Below are positions 6,738 to 14,230 of a DNA stretch of 20,696 nucleotides, in pieces. This DNA comes from RYN-433 sp036558265. Lineage in GTDB: Bacteria; Planctomycetota; Phycisphaerae; Tepidisphaerales; Tepidisphaeraceae. Each line of letters opens with the position of its first letter. The first letter of the stretch is position 1. The DNA lies in NCBI GenBank assembly GCA_036558265.1, contig DATBFY010000606.1, forward strand, positions 1 to 20,696, in the 5' to 3' direction. The notes beneath the pieces were generated by a model that was given only the letters and a program-made list of their open reading frames with translations, did not search any database and was not told where the DNA came from. A program made the translations under genes and the position numbers.

Positions 6738-7217
6738 GTGGGCATCCGAGAAACGCTCAACACGAAACCCGGGGTGGTGACCGGTGCGACGATCGGCGTG
6801 ATCGTGCTGGTGATCATCGTGATCTTCCTCCAGACCCGCACGCCCAAGGTGCAGGTCGCGACGCGCGCCTATTACACGGTGGACGACGGGCAGAGCGTCT
6901 TCGAGGACGAGATGGACAAGGCCGCGCCGTTCGAGCACGGGGGGCAGATGGCGGTGCGGGCGCACATGTTCTCGTGCGACGGGGGCAAGACGCGGTTCAT
7001 CGGGTTCCTGGAAAAGGTCGCGGAGGCTCCGAAGGTGGCGCCTTCGCCGGACCCGCGGAGTGGACGGCGCAGCCGCGTGACGACGTCGCTCATCAAGGCC
7101 CCGAAGGACGCCGGCGCCAAGTGGGTCGCGATCGGCACGCCCGAAGCGGCGGCGGTGCAGGCGGGGGTGCGTTGCCCGAATGGTGACGACAAGCCGATGG
7201 AGGTTTTCGCGCAGTAA
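6738..7217 (+). CDS. Single-pass membrane protein of unknown function
   Basis: A 159-residue protein that starts at a GTG (VGIRETLNTKPG) with GGAGG at 6723-6727. One membrane segment covers about residues 13-33 (VVTGATIGVIVLVIIVIFLQ), and the rest is a hydrophilic presumably periplasmic domain: a YYTVDDGQSVFEDEMDKAAP segment, an MFSCDGGKTRFIGFLEK segment and a C-terminal VRCPNGDDKPMEVF. The two Cys (in FSCDGG and VRCPNG) could form a disulfide. Longer frames upstream (from 6507 or, in another frame, 6476) are Arg-rich and not protein-like. The short-N-terminus, one-TM layout looks like planctomycete pilin-independent secreted or anchored proteins, but I do not recognise a named family. It is 105 nt upstream of the first transporter gene. 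Confidence 0.72.
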   Translation: MGIRETLNTKPGVVTGATIGVIVLVIIVIFLQTRTPKVQVATRAYYTVDDGQSVFEDEMDKAAPFEHGGQMAVRAHMFSCDGGKTRFIGFLEKVAEAPKVAPSPDPRSGRRSRVTTSLIKAPKDAGAKWVAIGTPEAAAVQAGVRCPNGDDKPMEVFAQ

Positions 7218-7322
7218 CGGTGTGCCCGCATCATTCCCCTGTAGATGCACCGAGCGCGCGCGGCGCGCACGCCTGGTCTTGAACCCGCGAATTCCAGACA
7301 GTTGAGCAGGAGATATCCCAAG

Positions 7323-8675
7323 ATGAGCCAGACCGCCCTGAACGCCCCGGCCTCCGACAGCGGGATGGCCCGCCCGGACGTTTTCATCCGGCTGTCGATC
7401 ATGATGTTTCTGGAGTTCTTCATCTGGGGGGCGTGGTACGTGTCGATGGGCCCGTTCATGGCCAAGCGCGGCATGAGCGACGAGGCGATCGGCACGGCGT
7501 ACACGCTGAGCCCGATCGCCGCGATCATCGCGCCATTCTTCCTCGGGCTGATCGCGGACCGGTTCTTCGCGTCCGAGCGCGTGCTGGCGGTGATGCACCT
7601 GCTGGGGGGCGTGGCGATGCTCGCGGTCCCGACGGTGGCCGCGCAGTCGGGCACGGGCGCCTTCCTCTGGCTGATCCTGGCGCACTGCATCTGTTTCATG
7701 CCGACGATCAACCTGACCAACTCGGTCGGCTTTGCGAACCTGACCGACCAGGAGAAGCAGTTCCCGATGATCCGCGTTTTCGGCACCGCCGGTTGGATCG
7801 TCGCCAACTGGACGATCAGCCTCCTGGGCCTGGACACGTCGGCGAGCCAGTTTTACATCGCGGGCGGCGCCGCCCTGGCGCTGGCGGCGTTCAGCCTGGT
7901 GCTCCCGCACACGCCGCCGCCGTCGAAGGGCAAGAAGGTCAGCGTCGGTGAGATCATCGGGGTCGACGCAATTAAGATGTTCAAGAGCCGCTCGTTCGCA
8001 GTCTTCGCGATCTGCTCGTTCCTGATCTCGATTCCGCTCGCCGCCTACTACAACTACGCCGGGCGCATGGTCACCGACATCCTCACGGTTCGCGACCCGG
8101 CGTCGCCGACGCACCCGACGGCCGCCTGGATGTCGATCGGGCAGGCCGCCGAAGTCATCTTCATGCTGATCATGCCGCTGTTCTTCCGAAAGCTCGGGGT
8201 CAAATGGATGCTGGCGGTGGGCATGCTCTCGTGGGTGGTCCGATATGGCCTGTTCGCCGCCGCAGCGCCCGGGGCACTGCTCGGGATCGCGCTGCTGGGC
8301 GTCGCCCTCCACGGCCTGTGCTACGACTTCTTCTTCGTCACGGGCTTCATCTACACCGACAAGCGCGCCTCCAAGCGGATCCGCGGACAGGCGCAGGGCA
8401 TGATCGTGCTGCTCACGTACGGCCTGGGCCTGGGGATCGGCGGTTACCTCGTCGGCAAATTCGGCGGGTACATCTTCGGCACCGGCGGTACTGCCGCCGA
8501 ACACCTGAGTCGTTACCCGCACTTCTGGGTCTGGCCGGCCGGGTTCGCCGCGGTCATCCTGCTGATCTTCACCGCCCTGTTCCGCGACGACAGCAACGAA
8601 CCGCCGATCGGCCCGGCGGACAACGAGGTCGCCGTGGCCGGAGCCCAGGCCGCCGCGGCGGGGACGGGTGCATGA
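7323..8675 (+). CDS. Nucleoside:H+ symporter-type MFS transporter, copy 1
   Basis: A 450-residue, about 12-TM inner-membrane transporter of the nucleoside:H+ symporter branch of the MFS (NupG-like, PF03825 type). Diagnostic segments include MFLEFFIWGAWYVSMGPFMA in TM1, the LGLIADRFFASERVLAVMHL loop between TM2 and TM3, RVFGTAGWIVANW, and WMSIGQAAEVIFMLIMPLFF in the second half. The ATG at 7323 has AGGAGA 9 nt upstream; the in-frame start at 7245 lies in non-conserved sequence. Substrate specificity cannot be read; nucleosides are inferred from family, and sugar derivatives are possible. The C-terminus is Ala-rich. A paralogue follows 55 nt downstream. Confidence 0.9.
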   Translation: MSQTALNAPASDSGMARPDVFIRLSIMMFLEFFIWGAWYVSMGPFMAKRGMSDEAIGTAYTLSPIAAIIAPFFLGLIADRFFASERVLAVMHLLGGVAMLAVPTVAAQSGTGAFLWLILAHCICFMPTINLTNSVGFANLTDQEKQFPMIRVFGTAGWIVANWTISLLGLDTSASQFYIAGGAALALAAFSLVLPHTPPPSKGKKVSVGEIIGVDAIKMFKSRSFAVFAICSFLISIPLAAYYNYAGRMVTDILTVRDPASPTHPTAAWMSIGQAAEVIFMLIMPLFFRKLGVKWMLAVGMLSWVVRYGLFAAAAPGALLGIALLGVALHGLCYDFFFVTGFIYTDKRASKRIRGQAQGMIVLLTYGLGLGIGGYLVGKFGGYIFGTGGTAAEHLSRYPHFWVWPAGFAAVILLIFTALFRDDSNEPPIGPADNEVAVAGAQAAAAGTGA

Positions 8676-8730
8676 CGCGCCGCGAATCGTGGGCGACGGC
8701 TGACGGACGATGAACCACTAACCCTTCCCC

Positions 8731-10044
8731 ATGACCACCCTTAACTACCAACCCGCCCTGGCGCCGCCGGCGCTGCGGCCGGGCCTGCAGATCCGTCTGT
8801 CGCTGATGATGTTCCTGCAGTTCGCGATCCAGGGGGCGTGGCTCCCGCTGCTGTTCGGGTTTCTCTATAACTACGTTGGAATCGACCAGAAGACGGTGGG
8901 GAACATCCTGGCGGTGGGGGCGGTGGGGGCGATGCTGTCACCGCTGATCGCCGGGCAGATCGCCGACCGCTACATGAACGCCGAGCGCGTGATGGCGTTG
9001 TGCCACCTGGTCGGCGCCGCCGTGGTGCTCCGCATCGCGTATTCGCCGAATCCGTCGGAACTCTACCTGCTCTCATTTACGTATGGGCTGCTCTACACGC
9101 CGACGCTCGCGCTGGTGAACGCGATCTCGTTCCGGCACCTTCCGGACGCGGGGCGCGACTTCGGAAAGGTGCGCGTCTGGGGCACCGCCGGGTGGATCTG
9201 CGCCGGAATTGCGATCGGACACTGGCTGCTCTTCAAGGCGGGGAATGACCGGGCGCTGCAGTTCAAGTACATGGCGGACGCGATGAAGCTGTCGGCGATC
9301 CTGGGAGTAGCGCTGGCGCTGTACAGCTTTACGCTACCCGCCACGCCTCCCGCGCCGGGGCGCGAGAAGTTCGCCCCGTCCGAGGCGCTCAAGGAAATCC
9401 TGCGCCAGCCACTGCTCACGCTGTTCTGCCTGACGTTCATCGTCGCCTCGCTGCACGCGTTCTTCTTCGCCCGGGCGGCCGAGTACCTCACGGCGGGTCG
9501 TCTCGACGTCGCGCCCGACTCGTGGATCAATAAGGTGTTCGGCGTCGGCGGGGCGGGGTTGATGACGGTCGGGCAGATCTCCGAGGTGATCGTCCTGTCG
9601 CTCATGCCGCTGATCATCCCGCGCGTGCCGCGCAAGGTTCTCTTCGCGATCGGGCTGACGGCCTACGCGCTGCGGTTCTTCGCGTTCGCCTACCTGCCGC
9701 ACGCGTGGGCGATCATCCCGGCACTCGCGCTGCATGGGATCGTCTTCGGTTGCTTCTTCTTCCTGGTCTTTATTACGATCGACGAGCACACGACCAGGGA
9801 CGTGCGCTCCAGCGCGCAGAACGTCTTCAATCTGATCATCTTCGGGTTCGGCGTGATCCTGGGGAACTGGTTCAGCGGCATGCTCGGCGCTTGGACCACG
9901 GGGCCGGGCAGTACGGTGAATTGGCAGACCTTCTACGCCGTGCCCGGTTGGATCACTTTGGCGTGTCTTGTCGTGTTTCTGTTGATGTACCCCAACCGCC
10001 CCGCGGCGCGCCCGGGCGCGGCGTTGGAAACGGTGGGCAACTAA
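8731..10044 (+). CDS. Nucleoside:H+ symporter-type MFS transporter, copy 2
   Basis: A 437-residue, about 12-TM paralogue of the preceding gene. Matching segments are RLSLMMFLQFAIQGAWLPLL, LIAGQIADRYMNAERVMALC, VRVWGTAGWICAG and GLMTVGQISEVIVLSLMPLI, in the same order and spacing as in copy 1. Divergence is strong, so the duplication is old and the two may differ in substrate. No Shine-Dalgarno sequence is visible before ATG 8731 (preceded by a pyrimidine-rich CCCTTCCCC), so translation may depend on coupling with the first copy or on an SD-independent start. Its stop is only 7 nt from the stop of the convergent hldE gene. Confidence 0.88.
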   Translation: MTTLNYQPALAPPALRPGLQIRLSLMMFLQFAIQGAWLPLLFGFLYNYVGIDQKTVGNILAVGAVGAMLSPLIAGQIADRYMNAERVMALCHLVGAAVVLRIAYSPNPSELYLLSFTYGLLYTPTLALVNAISFRHLPDAGRDFGKVRVWGTAGWICAGIAIGHWLLFKAGNDRALQFKYMADAMKLSAILGVALALYSFTLPATPPAPGREKFAPSEALKEILRQPLLTLFCLTFIVASLHAFFFARAAEYLTAGRLDVAPDSWINKVFGVGGAGLMTVGQISEVIVLSLMPLIIPRVPRKVLFAIGLTAYALRFFAFAYLPHAWAIIPALALHGIVFGCFFFLVFITIDEHTTRDVRSSAQNVFNLIIFGFGVILGNWFSGMLGAWTTGPGSTVNWQTFYAVPGWITLACLVVFLLMYPNRPAARPGAALETVGN

Positions 10045-10051
10045 CGCGCGA

Positions 10052-11539
10052 TCAACGATACGCCTCCAGGATCCTCTCGATGACCGCGCTCGTGCTCCTG
10101 CCGTCCACCAAGGGCGCCAGCGCCACGGTCCCGCCGCAGGACTCGACGAAGTCCCAGCCGATCACCTGCTCCTTCGCGTAATCGGCGCCCTTGACCAGCA
10201 CGTCGGGGCGGATGGCGCGGATGATCTCCAGCGGCGTGTCCTCGTCGAAGCGGATCAGGTAATCGATCGACTCCAGCTCCTCCAGCACGCTCACGCGATC
10301 CTGCTCGTTGATGATCGGCCGCTTGTTGCCCTTTAGCCGTCGGATGGACGAATCGGTGTTGACCGCGACGACCAGCAGATCGCCCTGGCGCTTGGCGAAC
10401 TGGAAGTACTTCACGTGCCCGAGGTGGATCAGGTCGAAGCAGCCGTTGGTGAAGACGATGCGCTTGCCGGCGGCGCGGTGGCGCTGGAGCTCGGGGAGCA
10501 GGTCGGCCAAGTTGCGCTGCTTGCCCAGGTGCTGGCGGGCCTCCAGCAGCAGTTCCTCGATGATCTCGTCGCGGGTGACGGGGACCGAGCCGAAGCGTTC
10601 GACTTCGAGGCCGCCCGCGATGTTGCCCAGGGTCGCCGCCTCCACCCAGTCCGCCCCGCTCGCCCGCGCCGCGGCGACCATGGCCAGCACCATGTCGCCC
10701 GCGCCGGCGACGTCGTAGACGGTACGTTCGCGGGTCTGGAGCCACCGCCGCTCGCCGTCACGCGTGGCCAGGTACGATCCGCGCTTGTCCAGGGTCAGCA
10801 ACGCGGCTTCCAGTTGCAGTGACTGGAGCAGGTGCTCCGCCGCTGCGCGGAATTCGGCTTCGTTGGTGACGCGCAGTCCGGTCGCGAGGGTGGTCTCGGT
10901 CGCGTTGGGAGTGATGACGGTCGCGCCGGCGTACTTTGAGTAATCCTTGATTGCCGCCGGGTCGACGAAGACCGGAATCTCGGCCGCCCGCGCCATCTCG
11001 ATGATGGCCCGGCAGACGTCGGGCGCGAGCAGACCCTTGTTGTAGTCTTCGAGGCACATCGCCTCGGCGCCGGCGGACAGCGCCCGCTCAACCGCGGCGA
11101 TCACCTGCCGCGCCAGCTCGCCGGCGACCGGCGAGGTGTCCTCATAGTCCAGGCGCATCATCTGCTGCGGGTGGCGGTGCTGCGCCAGGCCGACCAGGCG
11201 CACCTTGCCGGTGGAGGGGCGATCGGGCGATTCGACGATGCCCGAGAGGTCGCACGACCACTCGCCCAGCATCCGTCGGATCTGCGCCCCGGTGTCGTCG
11301 TTGCCCAGCACGGAGACCACGCGAACCGACGCCCCAAGCGTTCCCAGGTCCGCCGCCACGCGACCGGCGCCCCCAAGGCGCGCGTCCTCGCGACGATAAC
11401 GCAGCACGGGGACGGGCGCGTCGGGGCTGAGGCGTTCGGCGTCGCCGTAGAGGTACTTGTCGAGCATGAGGTCGCCGACCAGCACCACCCGCCGCCCGGC
11501 GAGGCGCTCGACCCGTTCGATCAGATGCGTGTGCGCCAT
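10052..11539 (-). CDS. hldE: Bifunctional D-glycero-beta-D-manno-heptose-7-phosphate kinase / heptose-1-phosphate adenylyltransferase
   Basis: A 495-residue two-domain enzyme of ADP-heptose synthesis for the LPS inner core, cytoplasmic. Residues 1 to about 330 are a PfkB/ribokinase-type kinase: GDLMLDKYLYGD (22-33), LGGAGRVAADL (55-65), VITPNATE (208-215) and VYDVAGAGDMVLA with the catalytic Asp282. Residues about 355-495 are the nucleotidyltransferase: VFTNGCFDLIHLGHVKYF (362-379) with the H-x-x-H pair, RRLKGNKRPI (400-409), VLVKGADY and the end STSAVIERI. Domain order and length match the fused enzyme. The start at 11539 has a TAGGAT box 9 nt upstream that could be a -10 element or a weak SD. 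Other LPS genes are not next to it. Confidence 0.95.
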   Translation of the reverse strand: MAHTHLIERVERLAGRRVVLVGDLMLDKYLYGDAERLSPDAPVPVLRYRREDARLGGAGRVAADLGTLGASVRVVSVLGNDDTGAQIRRMLGEWSCDLSGIVESPDRPSTGKVRLVGLAQHRHPQQMMRLDYEDTSPVAGELARQVIAAVERALSAGAEAMCLEDYNKGLLAPDVCRAIIEMARAAEIPVFVDPAAIKDYSKYAGATVITPNATETTLATGLRVTNEAEFRAAAEHLLQSLQLEAALLTLDKRGSYLATRDGERRWLQTRERTVYDVAGAGDMVLAMVAAARASGADWVEAATLGNIAGGLEVERFGSVPVTRDEIIEELLLEARQHLGKQRNLADLLPELQRHRAAGKRIVFTNGCFDLIHLGHVKYFQFAKRQGDLLVVAVNTDSSIRRLKGNKRPIINEQDRVSVLEELESIDYLIRFDEDTPLEIIRAIRPDVLVKGADYAKEQVIGWDFVESCGGTVALAPLVDGRSTSAVIERILEAYR

Positions 11540-11633
11540 ACGACGTGCATCCTACCCCCCCGCGCGCCGCTCCGGGAGGGCGAGGGCGGGTTCGATCGTT
11601 GCCGGACCCACGATTTCTGGCGATGACATTTCG

Positions 11634-11660
11634 TTGTCCCCCACCGACAGTCGATATAAT
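11634..11660 (+). promoter_or_regulatory. Promoter with perfect TATAAT just before the start codon
   Basis: TATAAT lies at 11655-11660 and TTGTCC at 11634-11639, with a 15-bp spacer. The expected transcription start is about 7 nt after the box, i.e. at the ATG at 11668 itself, so the mRNA may be leaderless. Confidence 0.5.
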
Positions 11661-11667
11661 GCGTACG

Positions 11668-12048
11668 ATGTCCGCGTCGGAGGTTCAACCGCCGAGCCTG
11701 ACCGTCGCCGCGGTGAGCGTGCAACCGCCGACCGCTGCCGCCGCTGCTGCCGCGCCACCGCCGCCCCCGCGCGCCGGCACTGCTGTCGCCGCGATTGCTG
11801 ATGTCGCTGTTGAGCCGCCTGCCGCCCCGCAAGACGCGGTCGTCCACAAGCCCCTGCGGTGGCGGACGAGCGTGACCGGCTACATCGTCCTCGCGGTCGG
11901 GTCTGTGCTGGCCGTGCTGATTCCCCACCTGCGTCTCCGCGCCGGCATCGGGGAGGACGCCCTGGTCATCCTCTCGATCGCGTCGATGCTGATCGGCATG
12001 GGCGGCGTGGTCGCGGGGTTCCTCCTCAACGCCCTCCGCCAGTTGTAA
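11668..12048 (+). CDS. Small two-TM membrane protein, Ala/Pro-rich N-terminus
   Basis: A 126-residue protein. Residues 1-60 are Ala/Pro/Val-rich with a run of six or more prolines (PPPPPRAG) and look disordered; two membrane segments follow, VTGYIVLAVGSVLAVLIPHL and ILSIASMLIGMGGVVAGFLL, separated by a short charged loop. No catalytic motif is present. I chose the ATG at 11668 because the TATAAT at 11655-11660 places the transcription start there; ATG 11659 overlaps the -10 box and would need an upstream promoter. It is divergent from hldE and 141 nt upstream of the Gln-rich protein gene, with which it may form a functional pair. Not recognised. Confidence 0.6.
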   Translation: MSASEVQPPSLTVAAVSVQPPTAAAAAAAPPPPPRAGTAVAAIADVAVEPPAAPQDAVVHKPLRWRTSVTGYIVLAVGSVLAVLIPHLRLRAGIGEDALVILSIASMLIGMGGVVAGFLLNALRQL

Positions 12049-12127
12049 GTGCCGGTTTTCTGCAACTTTATCCCGCCCGCGACGTCCTACCTATGGCAGC
12101 CGGGCCGCACCCGTCCGGCGATTTCGG

Positions 12128-12156
12128 TTGGTGCGCCCCACGATCGGCCGTATACT
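12128..12156 (+). promoter_or_regulatory. Sigma70-like promoter of the Gln-rich protein gene
   Basis: TTGGTG at 12128-12133 and TATACT at 12151-12156 are separated by exactly 17 bp. The predicted start near 12163 gives a leader of about 27 nt carrying AGGGAGG just before ATG 12190. Confidence 0.5.
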
Positions 12157-12189
12157 TATGCCGATTATACGATCAGGGAGGCCTTGCCC

Positions 12190-14061
12190 ATGACCCGCCT
12201 GGACCGACATGTCGCCGCCGTGCAGACCAAGCTCTTCCTCCGCCGGTTTCTCGAGGCGCTGGCCTGGGCCACGCTCGTCCTGGCCGGGGTGGTGCTGCTG
12301 GCGGTGGTGGTTCAAAAGCTCTTCCAGCTATTCCCCGAAACATTCCCGACGATCTGGGCGCTGTTGATCGGCGCCTTCGCCTGTGTGGCGGTCGCGGTCG
12401 GGTACGCGTTCATCCACAAGCCCACGCGCGAGCAGGCCGCCACCGCCATTGACGAGCGTCTGCGCCTGAAGGAAAAATTCTCCACCGCGATTTACGTCCG
12501 CCCGAGCAGTGATCCGTTTGCGATGGCCGCCGTCCGCGACGCCGAGCTCACGGCCGACCGCGTCAATCTCCATAAGCAGTTCCCCATCCCGTTCCCCAAG
12601 CCGGCGTACACGATGATGGCGCTGGCGGTGCTGGCGTTCTGCCTGGCGCAGTTCGTCCAGCCGCTGAACCTCTTCGGGCAGAAGCAGAACCTTCAGAAGA
12701 AGCAGGACGAGCAGATCGCCCAGCAGGCGGCTAAGGAAGCTGTGACGCGCGCGATCGCGGCGGTCGAGTCGATGCCCAAGTCGGCGGCCAATACCGATGA
12801 GTTCCGTAAGCTCGTCGCGGAGCTCAAGGAGTTCAACAAGGCCCCGAAGATTGACGACCCGGCCCGCGCCAATCGCCGGGCGCTGCAGGCGCTGCAGGAG
12901 GTCAATAACCAGGCCGCCAAGGACTGGGATAAGGCCAAGAAATACGCCGAAGCCCAGAACAGCATGATGCAGGCGCTGCAACCGCCGGACGATGCCAAGG
13001 GGCCGGTCGGCGAGGCCCGAAAGGAGATCGCCAAGGGCAATTTCGACAACGCCTCGCAGAAGCTCGAAGAAGCCGTCAAGAACTTCGACAAGATGAGCGA
13101 GCAGCAGAAACAGGACGCCGCCAAGCAAATGCAGCAGGCGGCCCAGCAGCTCCAGCAGCTCGCGAACAACCCGCAGGCTCAGCAGCAGCTCCAGCAGCAA
13201 TTGCAGCAGATGGGTGCCAATCCCCAGCAGGCCCAGAAGATGCAGCAGCTCATGCAGCAGGCCGCCCAGGGCAATCAGCAGGCCGCCCAGCAGTTGCAGC
13301 AGATGGCCCAGCAGATGGCCCAACAGATGAACAACGGCCAGGGCCCAAACGCCCAGCAGCAGCAGCAGATCAACCAGGCCATGCAGCAGATGCAGGCCCA
13401 GGCCAACGCCCAGAACCAGGCCAACGGCCTCTCACAGGCCGCCCAGCAGATGGCCGCCGCTATGCAGCAGGCCGCCCAGCAAGGCCAGCAGCAGGGGGGG
13501 CAGAAGAATCCGCAACAAGGGCAGCAGATGGCCAACGCCCAGAAGCAGATGCAGCAGGCCCTTCAGAACATGCAGGGCGTCAAGCAGGATCTGCAACAGA
13601 TGGCCGGCCAGATGCAGAAGAACCAGCAGGCGCTGCAACAGGCCCAGCAGTGCGCCAATGGCCAGTGCCAGGGCAACAATCCGGGCAATCAGCAGCAGGG
13701 TCAGGCCGGGCAGGGCCAGTGGAAGATGGGCCAGGTCCCGCAGCAGCCCAACGGCGGCGCCGGTCAACCCGGCATCGGCAACGGCCCGCGCCCGGACAAG
13801 CAGACCACCCCGTACGGCACCAAGATGGAGCAATCCCCCTCCCAGGAGGATGAGAAGGGCCGCATCCTCGCCAGCTACCTGGTCAAGGACAAGGCCGACC
13901 CCGGCACGCAGAAAATGGCCCTCCAGGACATCGCCAAGAAGGCCCAGGACGAGGCCACCGACGAGGTGGACTCCGAACACGCCAACCGAGCCGCCCAGAA
14001 GGTCGCCCAGGAATACTTCCGCACGATGACCGAAGACGCCCCGGCGACGCCGAAGAAATAA
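12190..14061 (+). CDS. Large Gln-rich membrane protein (DUF4175-like N-terminus)
   Basis: A 623-residue protein. Membrane segments are predicted at about 24-43 (WATLVLAGVVLLAVVVQ), 55-73 (IWALLIGAFACVAVAVGYAF) and 137-157 (AYTMMALAVLAFCLAQFV). Between the second and third lies AATAIDERLRLKEKFSTAIY, a segment typical of DUF4175-like membrane proteins. Residues 165-300 are charged coiled coil; about 300-490 are an extreme Gln/Ala/Met-rich region with runs such as QQAAQQLQQLANNPQAQQQL and a five-Gln run; a Gly/Gln/Asn-rich linker and a charged helical end (about 555-623) follow. Start at 12190 is supported by AGGGAGG; the GTG at 12049 lies in non-coding-like sequence. The topology puts the Gln-rich part on one side of the membrane, probably periplasmic. 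Function unknown. Confidence 0.82.
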   Translation: MTRLDRHVAAVQTKLFLRRFLEALAWATLVLAGVVLLAVVVQKLFQLFPETFPTIWALLIGAFACVAVAVGYAFIHKPTREQAATAIDERLRLKEKFSTAIYVRPSSDPFAMAAVRDAELTADRVNLHKQFPIPFPKPAYTMMALAVLAFCLAQFVQPLNLFGQKQNLQKKQDEQIAQQAAKEAVTRAIAAVESMPKSAANTDEFRKLVAELKEFNKAPKIDDPARANRRALQALQEVNNQAAKDWDKAKKYAEAQNSMMQALQPPDDAKGPVGEARKEIAKGNFDNASQKLEEAVKNFDKMSEQQKQDAAKQMQQAAQQLQQLANNPQAQQQLQQQLQQMGANPQQAQKMQQLMQQAAQGNQQAAQQLQQMAQQMAQQMNNGQGPNAQQQQQINQAMQQMQAQANAQNQANGLSQAAQQMAAAMQQAAQQGQQQGGQKNPQQGQQMANAQKQMQQALQNMQGVKQDLQQMAGQMQKNQQALQQAQQCANGQCQGNNPGNQQQGQAGQGQWKMGQVPQQPNGGAGQPGIGNGPRPDKQTTPYGTKMEQSPSQEDEKGRILASYLVKDKADPGTQKMALQDIAKKAQDEATDEVDSEHANRAAQKVAQEYFRTMTEDAPATPKK

Positions 14062-14085
14062 CGCATCACGCTCCGTTTCGGGTGG

Positions 14086-14113
14086 CACTGGCAAGCTCTA
14101 AGGCTTGCCAGTG
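14086..14113. repeat. Palindromic element, 11-bp stem
   Basis: CACTGGCAAGC (14086-14096) and GCTTGCCAGTG (14103-14113) pair perfectly around a 6-nt TCTAAG loop, 25 nt after the stop of the Gln-rich gene. No T-tract follows. It may end or stabilise that transcript; the sequence resembles a dispersed planctomycete REP-like unit (inference). Confidence 0.55.
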
Positions 14114-14148
14114 GCGATTCACGCAGGCATCGTTCGTCACCGTCGGTG

Positions 14149-14170
14149 GGGCAGACATTCTTGTCTGCCC
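14149..14170. repeat. Palindromic element, 9-bp stem with TTCT loop
   Basis: GGGCAGACA (14149-14157) and TGTCTGCCC (14162-14170) pair perfectly around TTCT. It is different in sequence from the palindrome at 14086 but lies only 35 nt away in the same intergenic region. It is upstream of the solute-binding protein gene and could be a terminator, REP-like unit or operator. Confidence 0.55.
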
Positions 14171-14230
14171 GAAAGCCGTTTTCCGGTCGAGCGGGGCCGC
14201 CAATATCCAGACTGACCAATAGACCTTTCG

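Noticed and set aside
6615..8522. 635-codon open frame on the minus strand
   Set aside because: It is antisense to the clear membrane transporter gene and is rich in Arg, Asp, His and Glu without any domain pattern.
10045..10051. Terminator between the convergent transporter and hldE genes
   Set aside because: Only 7 nt separate the stops and no hairpin is visible there.
12049..12189. GTG extension of the Gln-rich protein
   Set aside because: The ATG at 12190 has AGGGAGG and a well-spaced promoter upstream, and the extension has no membrane or signal features.
12328..13323. 331-codon Leu-rich open frame on the minus strand
   Set aside because: It is the reverse reading of the CAG-rich Gln codons (CTG Leu), so the apparent Leu-rich protein is an artefact.
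13275..13535. Cys/Trp-rich minus-strand frame
   Set aside because: It arises from the complement of CAG/GCC codons (TGC, TGG) and has no independent support.
13120..13660. CAG-rich stretch as a tandem repeat array or CRISPR
   Set aside because: Units are irregular and in frame, with no spacer structure; it is low-complexity coding sequence.
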